From contig JAYKAV010002974.1 of assembly GCA_035582835.1 (NCBI GenBank), positions 568,410 through 632,409 of the forward strand: a stretch of 64,000 nt of DNA. The letters are read 5' to 3'. The stretch comes from Phoebastria nigripes (Eukaryota > Chordata > Aves > Procellariiformes > Diomedeidae). The position numbers and the translations under genes are program-made. The notes under the pieces are model-generated. The model was not told the origin of the DNA, did not search any database, and was given only the letters and a program-made list of their open reading frames with translations. Shown here piece by piece: positions 1 to 14,800 of this stretch (the stretch's first letter is position 1; each line of letters starts with the position of its first letter).

Positions 1-3000
1 ACCACATATAAAATATGTTTAGCAATCAAAAGGCTTCGTAACTACTTCATTCCTGAATTATTTTTCTTACAAAATACTACTTCTGNTTTTTTGAGGAAAA
101 AAAGTTCTAACCTCTAAATCCATGAAGACTTCATCTAGCAGGCTAGAGCATCCTTCTTTGGCAATGATGTCTAAAGTTGCATCCATACTTGTATGACTGC
201 TTGACAACGTGTCTTCCATTTCAATTTTCAAGTATTTTCTTTTCAGACTGATTATAGATTCTCTGTGGCAAATAACAATGCTTTTCATCATCCACTGATG
301 CACAATTGCATTGCTACTAAATTTTCGGAGCGCATACACAGAAAGAGACATACTAGAGAGTCTTATTTTTGCAAGGGCAAATAATGTCTGCTGCTTGTTT
401 TGGAAGCCTTAATTTACTCTCCAGCATGATCTGAGAGTGATCAACCTAGACTACTTCTATGTTGGTAACAAACTACTGCTGATTTGTAGACTTGAGAATG
501 GCAGCAGATATAGATGAACATGGGGTTGGATTGCTGAACACTGAAACATGAGCAATGAGGATTTCTTTCTCCTGTTTTGATATTCTTAATAAAGCAAGCT
601 CTACCCTTACTTTTCTCCAATTCAGTTCACCTTGATCACACTGCTTGAAGGTGAACTGTGAGAGATCAAATGTAAGAGAAGATGGCAGGCCCCAGACAAA
701 CTAACCGAAATGACTTTTTGAAATTCTGAAAGCTGAAGATAAATTTTTCTTTGGCAATGAAATTCTTGGAATAACAAGTGGATTTTCACTGGTGAGGGGC
801 AATGGCCTGGCTTGCCAAAGGCAAGAGCAATCACAATATCTGCCTCCTAAAACAGTAATATATTTAAACCTGTTGTCTTTATTTAGTCAGCTAAACTATC
901 TTAACTGAAACCCTCTTTGTATACAAAAGAAGAGAAGGTCCTGGGAACATGTAGTATTACAAATGAAATATCAATACTAATTTTTCTCACAATACTGCAA
1001 GAACATGCAGACTTACTTAAAGGTTTGACAGTTGTTGATGACTGCAATCATGTATTGAACATAGCATTGAGGATACTGACGATTTTTGAGATGTTCTTCT
1101 TTATACAACTGTGCTTCATCNTTGTACCTGTAACATATACAAGGAATGGCATTAAACAGACAGAAATCTGTAATAACTTAAGTACACCTGTAGGACCAAA
1201 TGCTCCATAAGGGCCTGTCAGGCATTTAGAAGTATTTTACAAAGGGCTTGTTGCTCACGTGATGTTTAGTCTCTCTGTTCTGGGCAGAATCCAGCCAAGG
1301 AGGTGTTTTTTGTCTTCCTTATGTGAGAGATACAAATTTGAGATACAAAAGAAAGCGGAACTGACTCAAAAAATTAGAGCCATTTGCAGAGAGGAACTCA
1401 AAGTGCCACTCACCAGCACAGAACAACTGCAGTGAAACTGGGGAAGGGAGGAAGAAAGCAAGAAAAGGAAAGGGAAGAAAAGCTTGGTTGGCATGGATAT
1501 GATATGAGCAATAAAGAAACACCCACAGGAAAAACAAGCATTGGAATTGTAGGAACAAAGAGAGGNTGAGGCAGGAAAAAGCATTTATATTTTAAAAATT
1601 ATGTTACCTGGTTAGAAATGAATTCATTTGTTGAAGACATAGGAGGAGTACCTTTGTTTTCAAATCTTCATTTATCTGAGCAGCCACCTGAAGATTCTGC
1701 TCAAACATCTAAGTTAAAAACAGTTTAGTTATAAAGACAGACCCTTATCAGTGGTAAACCAAAGACAGAACTCCTGTCTTCTTGGAGACTGTCACTAGCA
1801 CCAGCTCTACATGTGCTTTTTGGTTTTGTTTGTTTGTTTTAAACAAGCCCAGACAATTGCTGCTGACTAAACCAAAAATCACTATTTCCGTAAGCGTTAT
1901 TAATAAATTATTGACAACCGTTAATATATGCTGCAGTTTTCTCCTGATACTGAAAACAGCTGCATTCTTTCTTCAGCAAAAAAAGTACTTAATATTTCTA
2001 ATTCAGTAGGAATTTGGCTTTACAGTGGATCAAAGTTCTTGGGTCAGCTCCTCCAGCTAGTAATGAATAACCTTATAACTTGAATTCCTTTGCTTTCCCC
2101 ATATATGAAAGTAGTAAGTTCACATTAGTGAAGTAGAAGGGACCCCTAAACTTTAGAAACACAACTAGGCACAAGATCTAGGTGACCTACAGGGAACTGT
2201 GTTTGAGAGGAGGCGGACTGGAAAGGAAGGGTACAAAGGCAGGTGGAAACATGAGCTGCTTTTATGCTGAGGTGATTTTGAAAGTTTCACTGTTACACGA
2301 ATCTCAACACTGCAGCCTTTGACAGCATGACACTAGAGCCAATCAGCCACCAGTTTCTTTGACATCACACTTTCTGAAAAGGATTAGATGAAGTCAACCT
2401 TGGCGCTAATACAAATGTGGAAGAATGTACCAAAAACCCTGGATAAGAGAGGAAAAAAATAAAGTGGGAAACAAATACAGGAAGAAGAGACCATCTATCT
2501 TTCATTGAAGGTACCTAACAAAGTATTTGTAAAGAAAAATCAGAAAGTGAGCATAATAAGTTGACATTTTTCTGGTTGATACAGATCACTAAAAACTTTC
2601 TATTTCTACTACCAACAACAGGGTGGTGCAGGTTGCTTTTTTTTTTTTTTTTTTTAATGGTGTGGGGGTTTTTGTTTTTTTGTTTGTTTGTTTGTTTGTT
2701 TTAAAGATCTTAGAAATAGCCTTATCTTTTCTGTTTTGAGGCTATTTAATAATTTGGACAGGCATTAATGATAACTGAAGTAGCGTTTAAACAGCAACAT
2801 TTTTGATCTTCAACAGAACTTTTCTTTCCAGGATTAAGGTGTTTGTATAATGAATAATTTATAGGAACAAATATATGCCTAACTACCTCAGCACCATATT
2901 AACAAACAATATTCTAATAACTTACAAACATCTCATCTGCTAGGCTTATATTACAAATTTACATGAAGAGACCTAAGTAAAAGCAGTTAACTAGATACAA

Positions 3001-6000
3001 ATATCAACTAAATAGGCTGGGGAAAATATGTTTCTAATATACACATAAAAAGAACTAAGTTTTTAAGCGTTAAAGGGAAAAAGGCAAATAAAAACCTCAA
3101 AAGAAACAACTCCTCCAACAAACAACTCTACAGGAAAAAAACCTATACTTCAATAGACATAGAAACAATGGCATTCCAAACAGTTTGGTTCCCCCCCTCC
3201 ACCCCTCCATTCCCCCAAATGCATGTACTGCTTCTGTAGAGTTTCTAGAATAACCAAGTTCTCTTATACCTGAAAAACAATAGCTGGGAGTGTAGTCTGA
3301 TAGTACCCATCTTGATCTGCTTCTGGTTCAGTTTCTTTTATCCAGTCTTTTTTATCTGTCTCCAACGCTTTTCGTAGCCAGCCAATGATGTTAGACTACA
3401 TTAAATAAAGGAACGAAGAAAAGCAAAGTTTTTTTCATTTAACACAACAAAAAAAACCCTCTACAATATTTGGAATAGCAGCCATTTCCATAATGTAGAG
3501 TGGCATAGTAACAGATAATGTGGACTACTCTTGCCATCCCTACAGTATACAGGTATCATAGACAAACTAAAACCTGCATTTACAAAGACAAAGATTAGTA
3601 CTGGTAAACTAGTGATGTAGTTTGAGTCAAGCTTAGGCACATTTTGGAAGAGGAGTGCTCCAAACACAAAGAGCAAGTCAGTTTGTCAGAATCAACATGT
3701 TAACTAATTTTGGAAATATTTATTAAGCCTCAGGCTTTAGGTTTCAAACTGAATTTTTCAACAACTGAAAAAATTAGGGTAATACTTAATGTAGGAAAGT
3801 TAGCACATATCTGCTTGTAGTTCCTTTTACCTACATTTTAGGAAACTGATGCTTGTTACCATCGGGGACAAAACCCCAGGATTAGATTAAATCAGTTGTG
3901 NCTCTTGGAACTTAAGTGCTGCAAAAAATAGTGATGGAGATACAATAGTTGGCTCTCCTCCCATCCAACAAGCACATTATACAGCAAACGGACATTAAGA
4001 ACAACTATTTTTAGAACTAGATTAAGCCAGTTTTCTGATCACTTGCATGACCAGATACCATGGACATATTTGCAAGAGTAGGTAGTAAAGACCAGCACAT
4101 TTGCTAAACATGTAATTGGATTCTTTGATTTCTGTCCATCTAAAATAATTATCCCTATATTTTCAAAGGGTTGAAGGTTTCTGCCTCTTTTCTACTTTGT
4201 TCACATTTAGTTAAAACCCCTAGTAATATAAAGGTTCATACTTCTTTCCAATGTATAATAGGTATATTAGTGTGCCCTACCATGCAAATTAAACATGACC
4301 AGTAGGCATGTACAGAAAGTGCAAAAAAGTCTAAAATAGGTAAATTTATTTATTTATTTAAAATGCTTACATTTTTTAATGTATTAAATCAGTATCTTTT
4401 GGTCAAAACTCCTATCAGCAGATAGGATAAAGGAAGAAACTGAAAGCTGTACAATCTTCCTACACAAGAAAGGTTGTTGACCAAACACAGACCTCTAGTT
4501 TTCTTCTCTTTCTGACTACAGTGAGTGGCCTGTCAAGTGCTTTATCTGCTAAGTACATATAAGTACCATCTTCAGTTACGTGAAACGATGTACTGTCTTT
4601 ATTTCTCATAAGCATGGAACTACACTGATGAGATATGATTTACAAAGANGAATTAATCTTTTAAGCCAGCAGCCCAGGGGACATCAACATTTTTCACCTT
4701 AAGATCATCATTTACAAGAACTTCTTTCCAAGCTGAGGTGCTTGGGGGGTGGGGGGGTGGGGTGGGGTAATCTATTAAAAATCTGTTAAAATCTATTAGC
4801 ATTTTATTCCTCATGAAAATGAGACTTTTTATTGACTTAAACATCAATATTTAAGTTGATAGTTGCAATTAGGCAATACTTTCATTTACCCAAACAGAAC
4901 TAGTTATATTTTGTTCAAAAACAGTTTTAAACACAACATCATGAGAAATAAAGTAGAAGTGTAAGTGGTGATGGGTAGAAAATTGGATCAGGCTGAATCC
5001 TGTGAAACAAATAGGCAGTTTCAGTATTTTCTGCCATAAAAAGAAGATAGAACCAAAAAGCAAAACTAGCAAAAGAAAACCACTCTGTGTTTAACAGAAT
5101 AGCAGCTTTGCTTTATTTTATTTATAGAATATGAATACAACAATGTTCTATATATAATATTTTTCAGTCAGTAGGGAAAAAACATTTCTGAAAAACCAAT
5201 ATGTATATTTTTTTCACCTTAAGAGGGGACAAAATGAATTCAAAGGCATTTCCCGAGTCAAGCCAAAAGTAGCTTGAGAAAACAAACCAATGTTTTTTGT
5301 CCTAAAGGTAAGTGCAGAAAAATAAACTTGCATAAAAGTCCTAGTAAAGCTAATGTGAAGCAGAGCTTCTACTGGCAACTTCCTTGAGACATAACAAGAT
5401 CAGTTCGTATTATTGTGATGAGTATCAAGTCCAAGTAGTTGCTGTTGCTGAACACATTTTAGTAGCTAACACATCCAAAGAAGCAAAAAATTTCCCTCCT
5501 CTGCTTGGCAGAGCTCCTAAACTTAGGAGGAGTAGGAATTCAATTCAACAATGTAAGGACAGCAAGTCCAAAGTTCCAACTATCCCAATATCCAGTCTCA
5601 GAGGCAATCAACAGTGGATCTTTAAAGAAAAATACATTTAAAAACCTGACAATCACATACTGATTCCTTTGCCATGTAGTTGACCAATTTCCAGTGACTC
5701 TTAGGATAAGAAGCATCTTAAGTCTTTAAGATGCACTTGAAATGGCATCCATAAAAGGAAATTATGCTCATGCAGTCAACAGGCATGAAAGGAAGAACAC
5801 TTAAAAGAATCAAACTGGCAAACATGAACATCCTGATTACCTTGAAAAGATCACGTCTGTATCAAATGTTGATGTAGTTACTACAGGGACCAAACTGCGT
5901 TCAGTGGCTTGTAAGTATAGTAATACCTAACATACTATATTATGAATTTAGACGTATGAACACTGGAATTCCTTCCTTTCTAACAAAATATGATTAATAC

Positions 6001-6343
6001 AGTCTGTAAAGCATAATTATTCCTTGAAATGTCAAAATTCACATCTATAAAATCATCTGATTATAACTTTATAAACAAACTACACATAGTATCTGAAAAT
6101 TTATAAAAAGTAATGATATTGAGTTCACATTTGTCACAATAGTTTCCTCTGATGGAGGAACAGCACTGAGGCACTAATGCAGCTATACATTCATTTGAAG
6201 GTGTCTTTGAATTATTATTACTCACAGTAAGTGTTGACATATACTTGCTGAGAAGCTGGTCTACCACATTTTGCGAAATCAGAGGATTCAGAGAATTTAC
6301 ATCCACTTCAGGAGACAGTTCTGAATTTCCCATCATCTCTGTA

Positions 6344-6374
<31 letters not shown>

Positions 6375-9300
6375 GACATTGCAGATTAGTAAAGAAAAAT
6401 GAGATGAAAAAGTTAAAAACTATGCAGCTTTTTTGTATGATCACCGTAAGGGGCAATTTTCCAAAATCTATACATTTCAAAAAGTTCGTAATAGTAACTG
6501 CAACGATAAATGTATTTACAAAGAATGTAAATAAAACTATATAAAAGAAAGAAGAGGATGTAAAAGCTATAGCCCAGCTTATATTAAAAAAAAAGTTACA
6601 GACATTTTAAATATTCAGCCCTTTCATGTGTTTCTAACTTTTATGTATGAGAATTAGTGATTGCTTAAGACTGAATAAAAGCCAACCGGTTCAACCTGTG
6701 GGCTCTTAATAGGGGACATTTTTATGTCTTTTAAATTTCAGAGGTGATGACAGACAACCTACTAATTCTGAATTTCAGAATGGGAAAGATCAGTGAAAAG
6801 TATGAAATACTCTGCTCAGAGTTTCTCAAAAGAGCTTCTGGTGTGCTACTTGTATCACATCTATATCAAAGTTAAAATATATTAAAAGAAAATCTACCAA
6901 TGTTTCCTGTATTGGTAGAGAATACACCTAATGTAAGAGGAGGAGGCATCTTGCATGCCAAATCAAAAGTGCACTACTTCATCGGTACTGTATTGTTAAC
7001 AGCACCATTAGCTATACTTGCTTGCAAAGGAAAACTCTTGATTTTATAGGATTAGAAAGAAACTAGAGCAACCCTCAAAAATATTTTGACAAGGATTGTA
7101 TAAAATTAATACTTTACAGTGATATTTTGCATCTATAATTTATAAGATATTANATAATGAGTTGCTTGTGTAACTAAAATAAAAAAAAACAAAGCTATGC
7201 CAAAGCACAACATAGCAAGAACTCTAATACTTCATGCTCAAACAAATCAATAACTCAAAACCACACTCTTCAGAGCGTGCATTATTAACAGTTAATGGAA
7301 ATACATTCAATCATAATAACTTAAGTTGTTTCACATTCCATTTCTAGTGTGCTTTTCAGAAGGAAGCCACAAATTTTGTATTTGCAGCGGTAACTATAAA
7401 AACATATAGCAAATACTAAAAAAATTTCCTAAACAAGAGTTTAATTTGTGTATTTCTGAAAGTTAAAGTTGTTCTCTGGGTACATGCAGCGAGTCAGCAC
7501 AGTGGTGCTTCCACATAATGAAAAAAATCTCAAAGCACCAAAAATACATACTACGGCTGACTACTTAAAAACCAAAATTCTTGTCTTTGAAACCATAAAA
7601 GCTACTGTAACTGAATACTTTACATTTGTAGCATCTTCCTGGTCCTGTAGGAAAAGAGATTGAAGATATTTTAAGTGGCTCAAGCTATTCAGAAAACTGA
7701 ATTCCATTCTGTTGCTGTTTACATAAAGAATACACATAATAGCAGGACCTGCTCTAGGCTTACTCAGGGGAAATGTGAGAAGCTGTTTATGGCACTGTGC
7801 CATATTAGAAAATATTTCTAGCCTCATTATACCATCGTTAGCCCTACTTCACAAGGCCACAGAGACATTAAACCTTTCTCAAAGCTTATCAACTGAAACC
7901 CCAAAACAAAGACCACAGGCTCCTACCTCTAGCCCCCAAACACAAAAATTCTTCCTATACACAAGTTCTCTTCCCTGATTGCCACAACCCAAGCGTCTGG
8001 GGGAAAGGAAGTGATAGACAACCCTCTTAGAAGTGTCAGGAGGCTTCTAACCATAGGGAAGAGTTATTTCCCTTCAACAAAAAGTTTATAATCAAGTTGA
8101 CATTTCAACCAGAATTGTATTATCTGGAAACTAACATTTCAGAAGACTTCTCTTCTGCCTCCTGTGTCAGACTTGCCACCAATCCTGCTCTATCTTGTAA
8201 AAAAAAGGTACTTGATCTAGAGACAGCATCCAGCTAGATATATAGCACCATTCCTTCCAGTGAAGATTGCTGACACTGTCTGTAGCAATGTTGGCAAACT
8301 CTCTTAGCAGTTTTGTCAACACTTGATTAAATGATGATCACAACATCATGATAAAATGATGTTATGAATATGGGCATCAAGATCTTACAAGACTTATATT
8401 TTCCCTAAAACACAGATTAGAGTCCTGATCCCAACCCGGTACAGGTTTAGTAATAGCAGTATGTTTCCAAAGCTCTCATTGACTTAAATATGAAAGAGAA
8501 ATACATCTAGCACAGTAAAACTGCATCCCACTCAAATATTAAAGGCTATTATTCCACATGGAGCATCACTTTATTTCTCAGCTACGAGTTGAATACAGTT
8601 CTAAAAACAGCTTCCAAGACATGCTCTGGTAAAAAACACCACGATTATTTTAAAACTCCTATCTTGCAAATATTGTAAACAGAAGTTATGCATGGCTTTC
8701 TTATCAATTCATTACATGGAAAAAAAAAAAACCTCAATGCTTCTCTTAATTGGGCAATATTTTCTCAGCTGGTTTTGAAGTGCAGCTGTAATATGCGAAT
8801 ACAAATACAAATTTATATGTTCCCTCTAATATTCAATTACATTTAATAGAAGTAGAGAAAGATCAGAAAGGACAAAACTATCTTCCACCATACAATGTTC
8901 TATAGAAGTGAACAAGGAATGTAACAGCAGTTTAGAACCTATTTTTCATACAGGGAAAAGAGGGTGAAATAACACAGTTCTTATGATGTCATATAGGCCA
9001 TCCTCCTTCACAGTTTATTATAAACATATCCCTACAGAGAATTGTTTATTGTATTGTTAAGAGATGTCCAGCGACTGAGATTTGGTAAGCTCTGCAAGTA
9101 TCCCACTTGAGCACTTTTCCCACTCACAAGCCTGAGCTGATTTCTTCTTCCACTGTCCACTACAAACATAAACAACAGCTAATTATCATCCTCTTTATAA
9201 CAGTTTATTATAATTTATAAGAATACAATTACTGTGCTGCCCTCTCAGGCTTTTTTTTTTTTTTTTTTTAAGAGACAAGAGAAACTCAAAGCCTTGATTT

Positions 9301-11863
9301 TTTTTTCCTGAGATATTTCCTCTAATTTCCATCACACTTGTTACATGGATATACAGTGGAGAAGTGCATTCTCAGATATCTTCCACTGTATCTACTCCTC
9401 TCACCATTTCACTTCCTTTACAAGATTCTGCCATCAGGTGCTACGAGCCACATAACTTGCTTTAGCAGGAATGATCCCTTTTTGATTTGTTTGCTTTGTA
9501 AATAGATGCAACGCTGGCTTTGCTCCCTCTCTTTGCCCTTCCTATGGTGGAACACACGGATTGGGAGAGCTTTAGCTCTGAATTATCTAATCAATAGCAA
9601 TCTGCTCTACTTTCTGGGGGAAGGGTAGAAGGGCAATTTTAAGACCAAGAATTGCCTTACTGGAACATCAACCCCAGGACAGAAATGAAGAACCTGGGAG
9701 CAGGATTTCTGCTGAGGCCATGCCCCTATAGGTAGAGGGATTCACTTATTTCTGATTTTCATTCACTGCAGAGTTATTCCTCTGGCCTTCTATTAACGAA
9801 GAAGAAAAGGCCAAGAAACTCAGCTCCTTATTAGTAGCTGCATCTCTCATATATCCTGCACAGGTATGTAAGTATGCATTAGTGGGTGCTCCTGATTGTT
9901 CCTTGCAGGGAAGAAAAGCAGGAGAACTTTGCAGTGTAGAGCAAAGCACAGAGTTCTGAACACAAAATGAATTAAAGCTGGTTATAAAAATTCTACAGAA
10001 CAGTATTATCTCCTACCTATTTGCTTTATGGTATTATACTCTAAACCTATCAAGCGTCCAATTTGTTGAATTAGTGAGACGGAACAAGTGAAGATGGCAA
10101 AAGTGTACACACCACAGACTCGGGGTCAGCGCCAGCTATTGAGAACAGGATTACAGTTATGAGCCACAGAAAGGCTAGCATTACTTTTTCCCAAACAAAT
10201 CAGTTGCTCTAGTAACTACATGCCAGCAAAAACTAAACAGTTGCCATTTGAGCTGTTTCTACCTGGAGGAAGGGGGGTGTGGGGGGCAGGGAACCCACAA
10301 CATAATGCTTAAGTTATCCCAACAAACCACATAACTCAACAGAAAAGAGTTTAAAAGTATCACAGGAGACAACCTGTAAGCAGAAATTCTTCTAAATAAA
10401 CAAATCACCACACAGTTCTGAGAGAAAACCTGAAGGAAGTTACTACATTCTTTCCATTTAACAGTAATGAAGCAACACTGAAAGACTCCCAACCCCTGTA
10501 AAAAAGAACAATAGAAAGTTAATAACCATACAAATCTTCTGGGGCTCTGGCCAACAGCAAACACGAGCTCTCAGTCTCTTCTGCTCTCCTCAATACTTCA
10601 CCAAACTGGCACACAAGTACAAGGTGACTGGAGCTTCAAGCAGGTCTTTAACTGCATTAAAACTTTAAGCTTACAAAGCAACTCAAAATCACATATTAGA
10701 AAATGCAAACAAGTTTTAAGGAGCAATTTCCAGAAAGCAAAATGCATAACAAATATCAAACCAGCAAGTTCTTTACTATTTTCCCTCTTTTGTTTTATCN
10801 TCTTATATGTTAATAGACATGCAAATATTAGCACATAAACTGTGTTTTACATGCTTACTCTCAACTATTGCTAACAGAAAAGGTAAGGGGACCTTACCTT
10901 TTGTATGTATTTAAAACCCAGCTTAGAAGGCTAACAATCTCATTTGCTTCCAGATCCTCTGCAGCAAGCTCTTGCATGCGGGTGGACAAAGCTTGATGGT
11001 ACATGTTTAGCAATTTGTTGAAAATGTCATAATGTGGAGGGAAACATTGATCCAGCAGGGTTTTAGCCACGAGCAGGTCATCACGGACGTATTTACGTAT
11101 GATTTCTAGATGGCGCACAAGCCACATTTTGTCAGATTCTCTAGTATCTGCTTGAGTGCCTTCAATTCGTGTGCTCACAGTTCTTTCCAAAATGTTGAAC
11201 ATTTTTTCTTTCCACTTCTTTGGTCTGCCAGGAGGTATGAACCCAGTTTGTTTTTTCCGGTCTAACATGCGCCTGTCAATTTTCTCCTCCCTCTCAATTA
11301 TCCTAACAACAGAAACAAGCAAGGTTGGATCTCGACGGACTGTAACAAGAGATCTTTGAACCACCATCCAAAGCTGCTTTGCCAACTCCTCAGAAAGTTT
11401 CTGCATATCCCCAAAGTATGTATGGATGAGGTTCATGTCATGTGTGTTTTTGCTGTCCATGCGATACTGCTCATACATCAGGTTATCACGAGAACACTCT
11501 AAATCCATCAGTTTTCGATGAGCTTGCAGAAGTTCCCCTCGCTCAATCAGATCTTGGGTCTCCCTAACTATCTCTGGAACTGAAAGAAAGGCAAAGAAGA
11601 AGAAAAAACAAAAAGAGTAAACAACACAATCAAAATACAAAGAATAAACACAAGACAATAAAAGCACTAGGAAACAAGTGGGAGAACAGCTGTAGTAATT
11701 ATTTTGAAAGAATTTAAGGGAAATTATTTTGAAGTATTCAAAAATTGTTAGTAAATTCTATGTATCTTTATACATTATTAACTATAATGCTCCAATTTGG
11801 TCAGTGGCTAAACAAAGATCATAGTACCAATAGAACATAATTTCCTTTCTCTCCCTCTCCCCC

Positions 11864-11898
<35 letters not shown>

Positions 11899-14800
11899 AT
11901 GAAAGTCTACTATGAAAAAAATTGCAGTACTAGCTTTCTTATATCTTACACAAAAGGCTTTTAACTTGCCTGACTAAAAGTCACTTACCCTGTTGAACCT
12001 GAGGCTGCATATACCCAACAAATACTGAATTTTACCTCCTTCTTGAAGGAACAGTTTTTGCCTGCCTAAGGCACAAAGGAAGAATAGGGATAATTACCTA
12101 TGCTGCTAAACTATTTAGAAGATTTTTTTTTTCTTTATTATTTTTCAGTATTTGAGGAATACTATAGAAGAGGATTAGGATCCTGCGGGGGAAAGAACTG
12201 AAAAATCTCAGCAGAAAAACTGTCACTGCAAAAAAGGCAGCTAGTGATAAAATTGGCAGCCCCAAAAAGGTTTGAAAAGACAGTTATACACTATCATTAA
12301 CCATGATGAAAACCACTTGGTTTATAAAACATTTGTTTTGCTCAGAGTGAAGTTATCATACTGTTTAACAATGCCGGGGGGAGATGCTTCACACTAAAAA
12401 CCTCTCATAATGCTAGAAAAGAAAAGGCTTATTGTCTCAATTGCATTCATCAGTGTAAAAGAAAACACCACCCCCAAAATAACTCAGCATTGGAACATAC
12501 AGAATTTTGTTGTCGTTTTTTATTGCTAGACAGTGCATGTAAATACTACTCTTTTTCTTTAAGTCGCACACCGTATCCCAGTTTGGTACTGTAGCAGTTA
12601 GATACACTGTCACAGAGATTAAACAAATCAACCTGGCATGACTGGGAAACAATTTTTCTTTATAGGTATATTTTGTGAATTACCATCAGGAGAGAAGAGG
12701 AGAGAAAAGACTATTTAAATAAATTCAAAGGGGTATGATAGGTTTAGCCCCCATTATAGGGGTAAAATTCTTAAAATTACTTATAAGCAGAAAAGCCCTG
12801 GCAAGGAATTCACCCTGATTCAAGATGGAATGGAATGTGCACCAAAAAGGCTGCATGAAAGGACAGAGGTAATCCCATTTTCTTTATCTTTACAGTATCC
12901 ATTATATCACGTTAATCTTATTTAATTTTGCAAACCTTCACAGTTGTGCAGTGGTGCAAGGAAGAATTGTCTCCCATGTATAATTTCTTTATGCATGAGT
13001 TGGTTTCTGTGACTGTGCTGCCTGATTCTGAAGCAAGGACTGTGCACAGAACTTCAGGTAGTTTATACTTATGCTTATAACGTTAATGGAAATCCTTGAG
13101 GCTCCTAACTGTTGTGTGAGAAAGCTTGCCAGAGAATCTTTGACTGGAGATCTTGGTGATTCATATTTTGCCTTCGTTTGCAAAAAAATTTCACTTCCTA
13201 AAATCATTTGGAACTATTTTTACCCAACTGGCTTGCTGTAGGTGCCCAATTCACTGGCAACATTCCAGATCTTTCCGAATTTTCTTTCTGTACATGCCAC
13301 TTGCATATTTCAGTCTTTTATAGTAAACATGTTATCCCTGCTGCTGATTGCTAGCAAGAAGCTTCTTTGTGACTTGTGTTTGATGATGAGATAGGCCAGA
13401 CTAGAAGTTCTTACAGCACCATTTAGACTCGATATATATTAAATGGTTACCAGCTACTTCCCTGAACGTGATGTGTAGGTGATTCCTCCTTAATTCTTCA
13501 TTCCCAGTGAGGTTTAAAGTTCTTGACATTACTTGACAACCTTACAGCTGTTAGTACCATTTTAAAGCACTTTCAGTATGTGATGGATTATATAAAGAAC
13601 ATTAGATTACCTGAAAAGATGTTCTTGAGATTTTCTACAGCAGCTGCCAGTTGGCTATGCTGCACTACAGCATCCTTAACATCCTTGAGGTTTTCTATGG
13701 TGTTGATGCTCTGTCTCCAGTCCTTATTGACATCTATCAAAGACTGCTGAATGTCCTTTACATCATTCAGTGCATTGTGCAGTTGACTTAAACCTGTTCG
13801 TACTCCATCTAACTGTGACTGGATTGCTGCCTTAAATACAAACAAAAAGACAAAGAAAGAACTCGTATTAATCATTATAAGCTCCGTATTTTCAACATTT
13901 CTCAAGAATTAATTTTCATTTCAGTATCTAACATTTTCAGAGGGGAAAAAAACTGAAAAGGTAGTATTATAGCTTACTAGAAATGTGTAACTTACTCTGT
14001 GTGCGCACATATTCTTTTTTTGAAGTCCTGAAGTTGTATCTAGTTTTAAAGGACCTAGATACAACTGGTTTGCCCACAAAGCTAACATAGGAGCTTAGGC
14101 AGATAGATCACCATCTTTATAAATCTATATTAAACCAGGATCATGGGAAGGCAGAATGAGATTTCTTTGCGTTTCCTTCATAAATTCATTTCAAAGGGGG
14201 ATATCAGAAGAAAGCTGATCCAGATGTTTCAACAGAATGCTTGGTATGTACAGATTCACAAAGCATTTTACTAAAGCAATTACAAATTTTGACTGGCAAC
14301 TGAAAATGTTCTAAAAAAAAAAAAAAAAAAAAAATTCTGCAATGTTCTAAAAAACAAAACAAAACAAAAAAACCCTCTGGCTTGTCATGCCTGAAAGCAA
14401 AAAAAATCAAAAGGAATTCAGTCAAAACAAAAAACAACAAAAACCCAAACTGAATAAAATTTCGATACTGTGAAATATCAACAACCAGACCAAAAATCCA
14501 GCTACTAGATTATTTTGGCATAAAGAGAGGTTATTGATATAGATATCTCTTGCGACAGGTGACACTTGAAATAATGACTCTTCAAATAAGCTATTAGTCC
14601 TGAATATCATTTGACAGTCCAGACACCTTACAGAAAATGCATTATAGTGCATATCTGAGCAAAAGAAATCGGATCACATCCACAGCATGTTTTTTATATA
14701 CGTATTTTTAAAAAGATGTGACTAAGATGAAATCAGGTGAGTGGAAAATGAAACTGGAAATAACAGACTTCAAAAGACAAGCCAAAGGCAAGACATCAAT

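Larger units (their letters stand above)
263..3269. other. EXOC3 introns 6-8: little besides short exons
   Basis: Between the exons listed for this span I see AT-rich intronic sequence, the T19/(TTTG)n repeat and no RNA gene. The open frames of 60-97 codons here contain the real exons or are chance. Confidence 0.6.
3396..10897. other. EXOC3 introns 4 and 5
   Basis: Apart from exon 5 this is AT-rich intronic sequence with the G-rich tract at 4742 and homopolymer runs (T at about 9251-9269). I recognise no CR1 copy and no gene. Confidence 0.55.
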
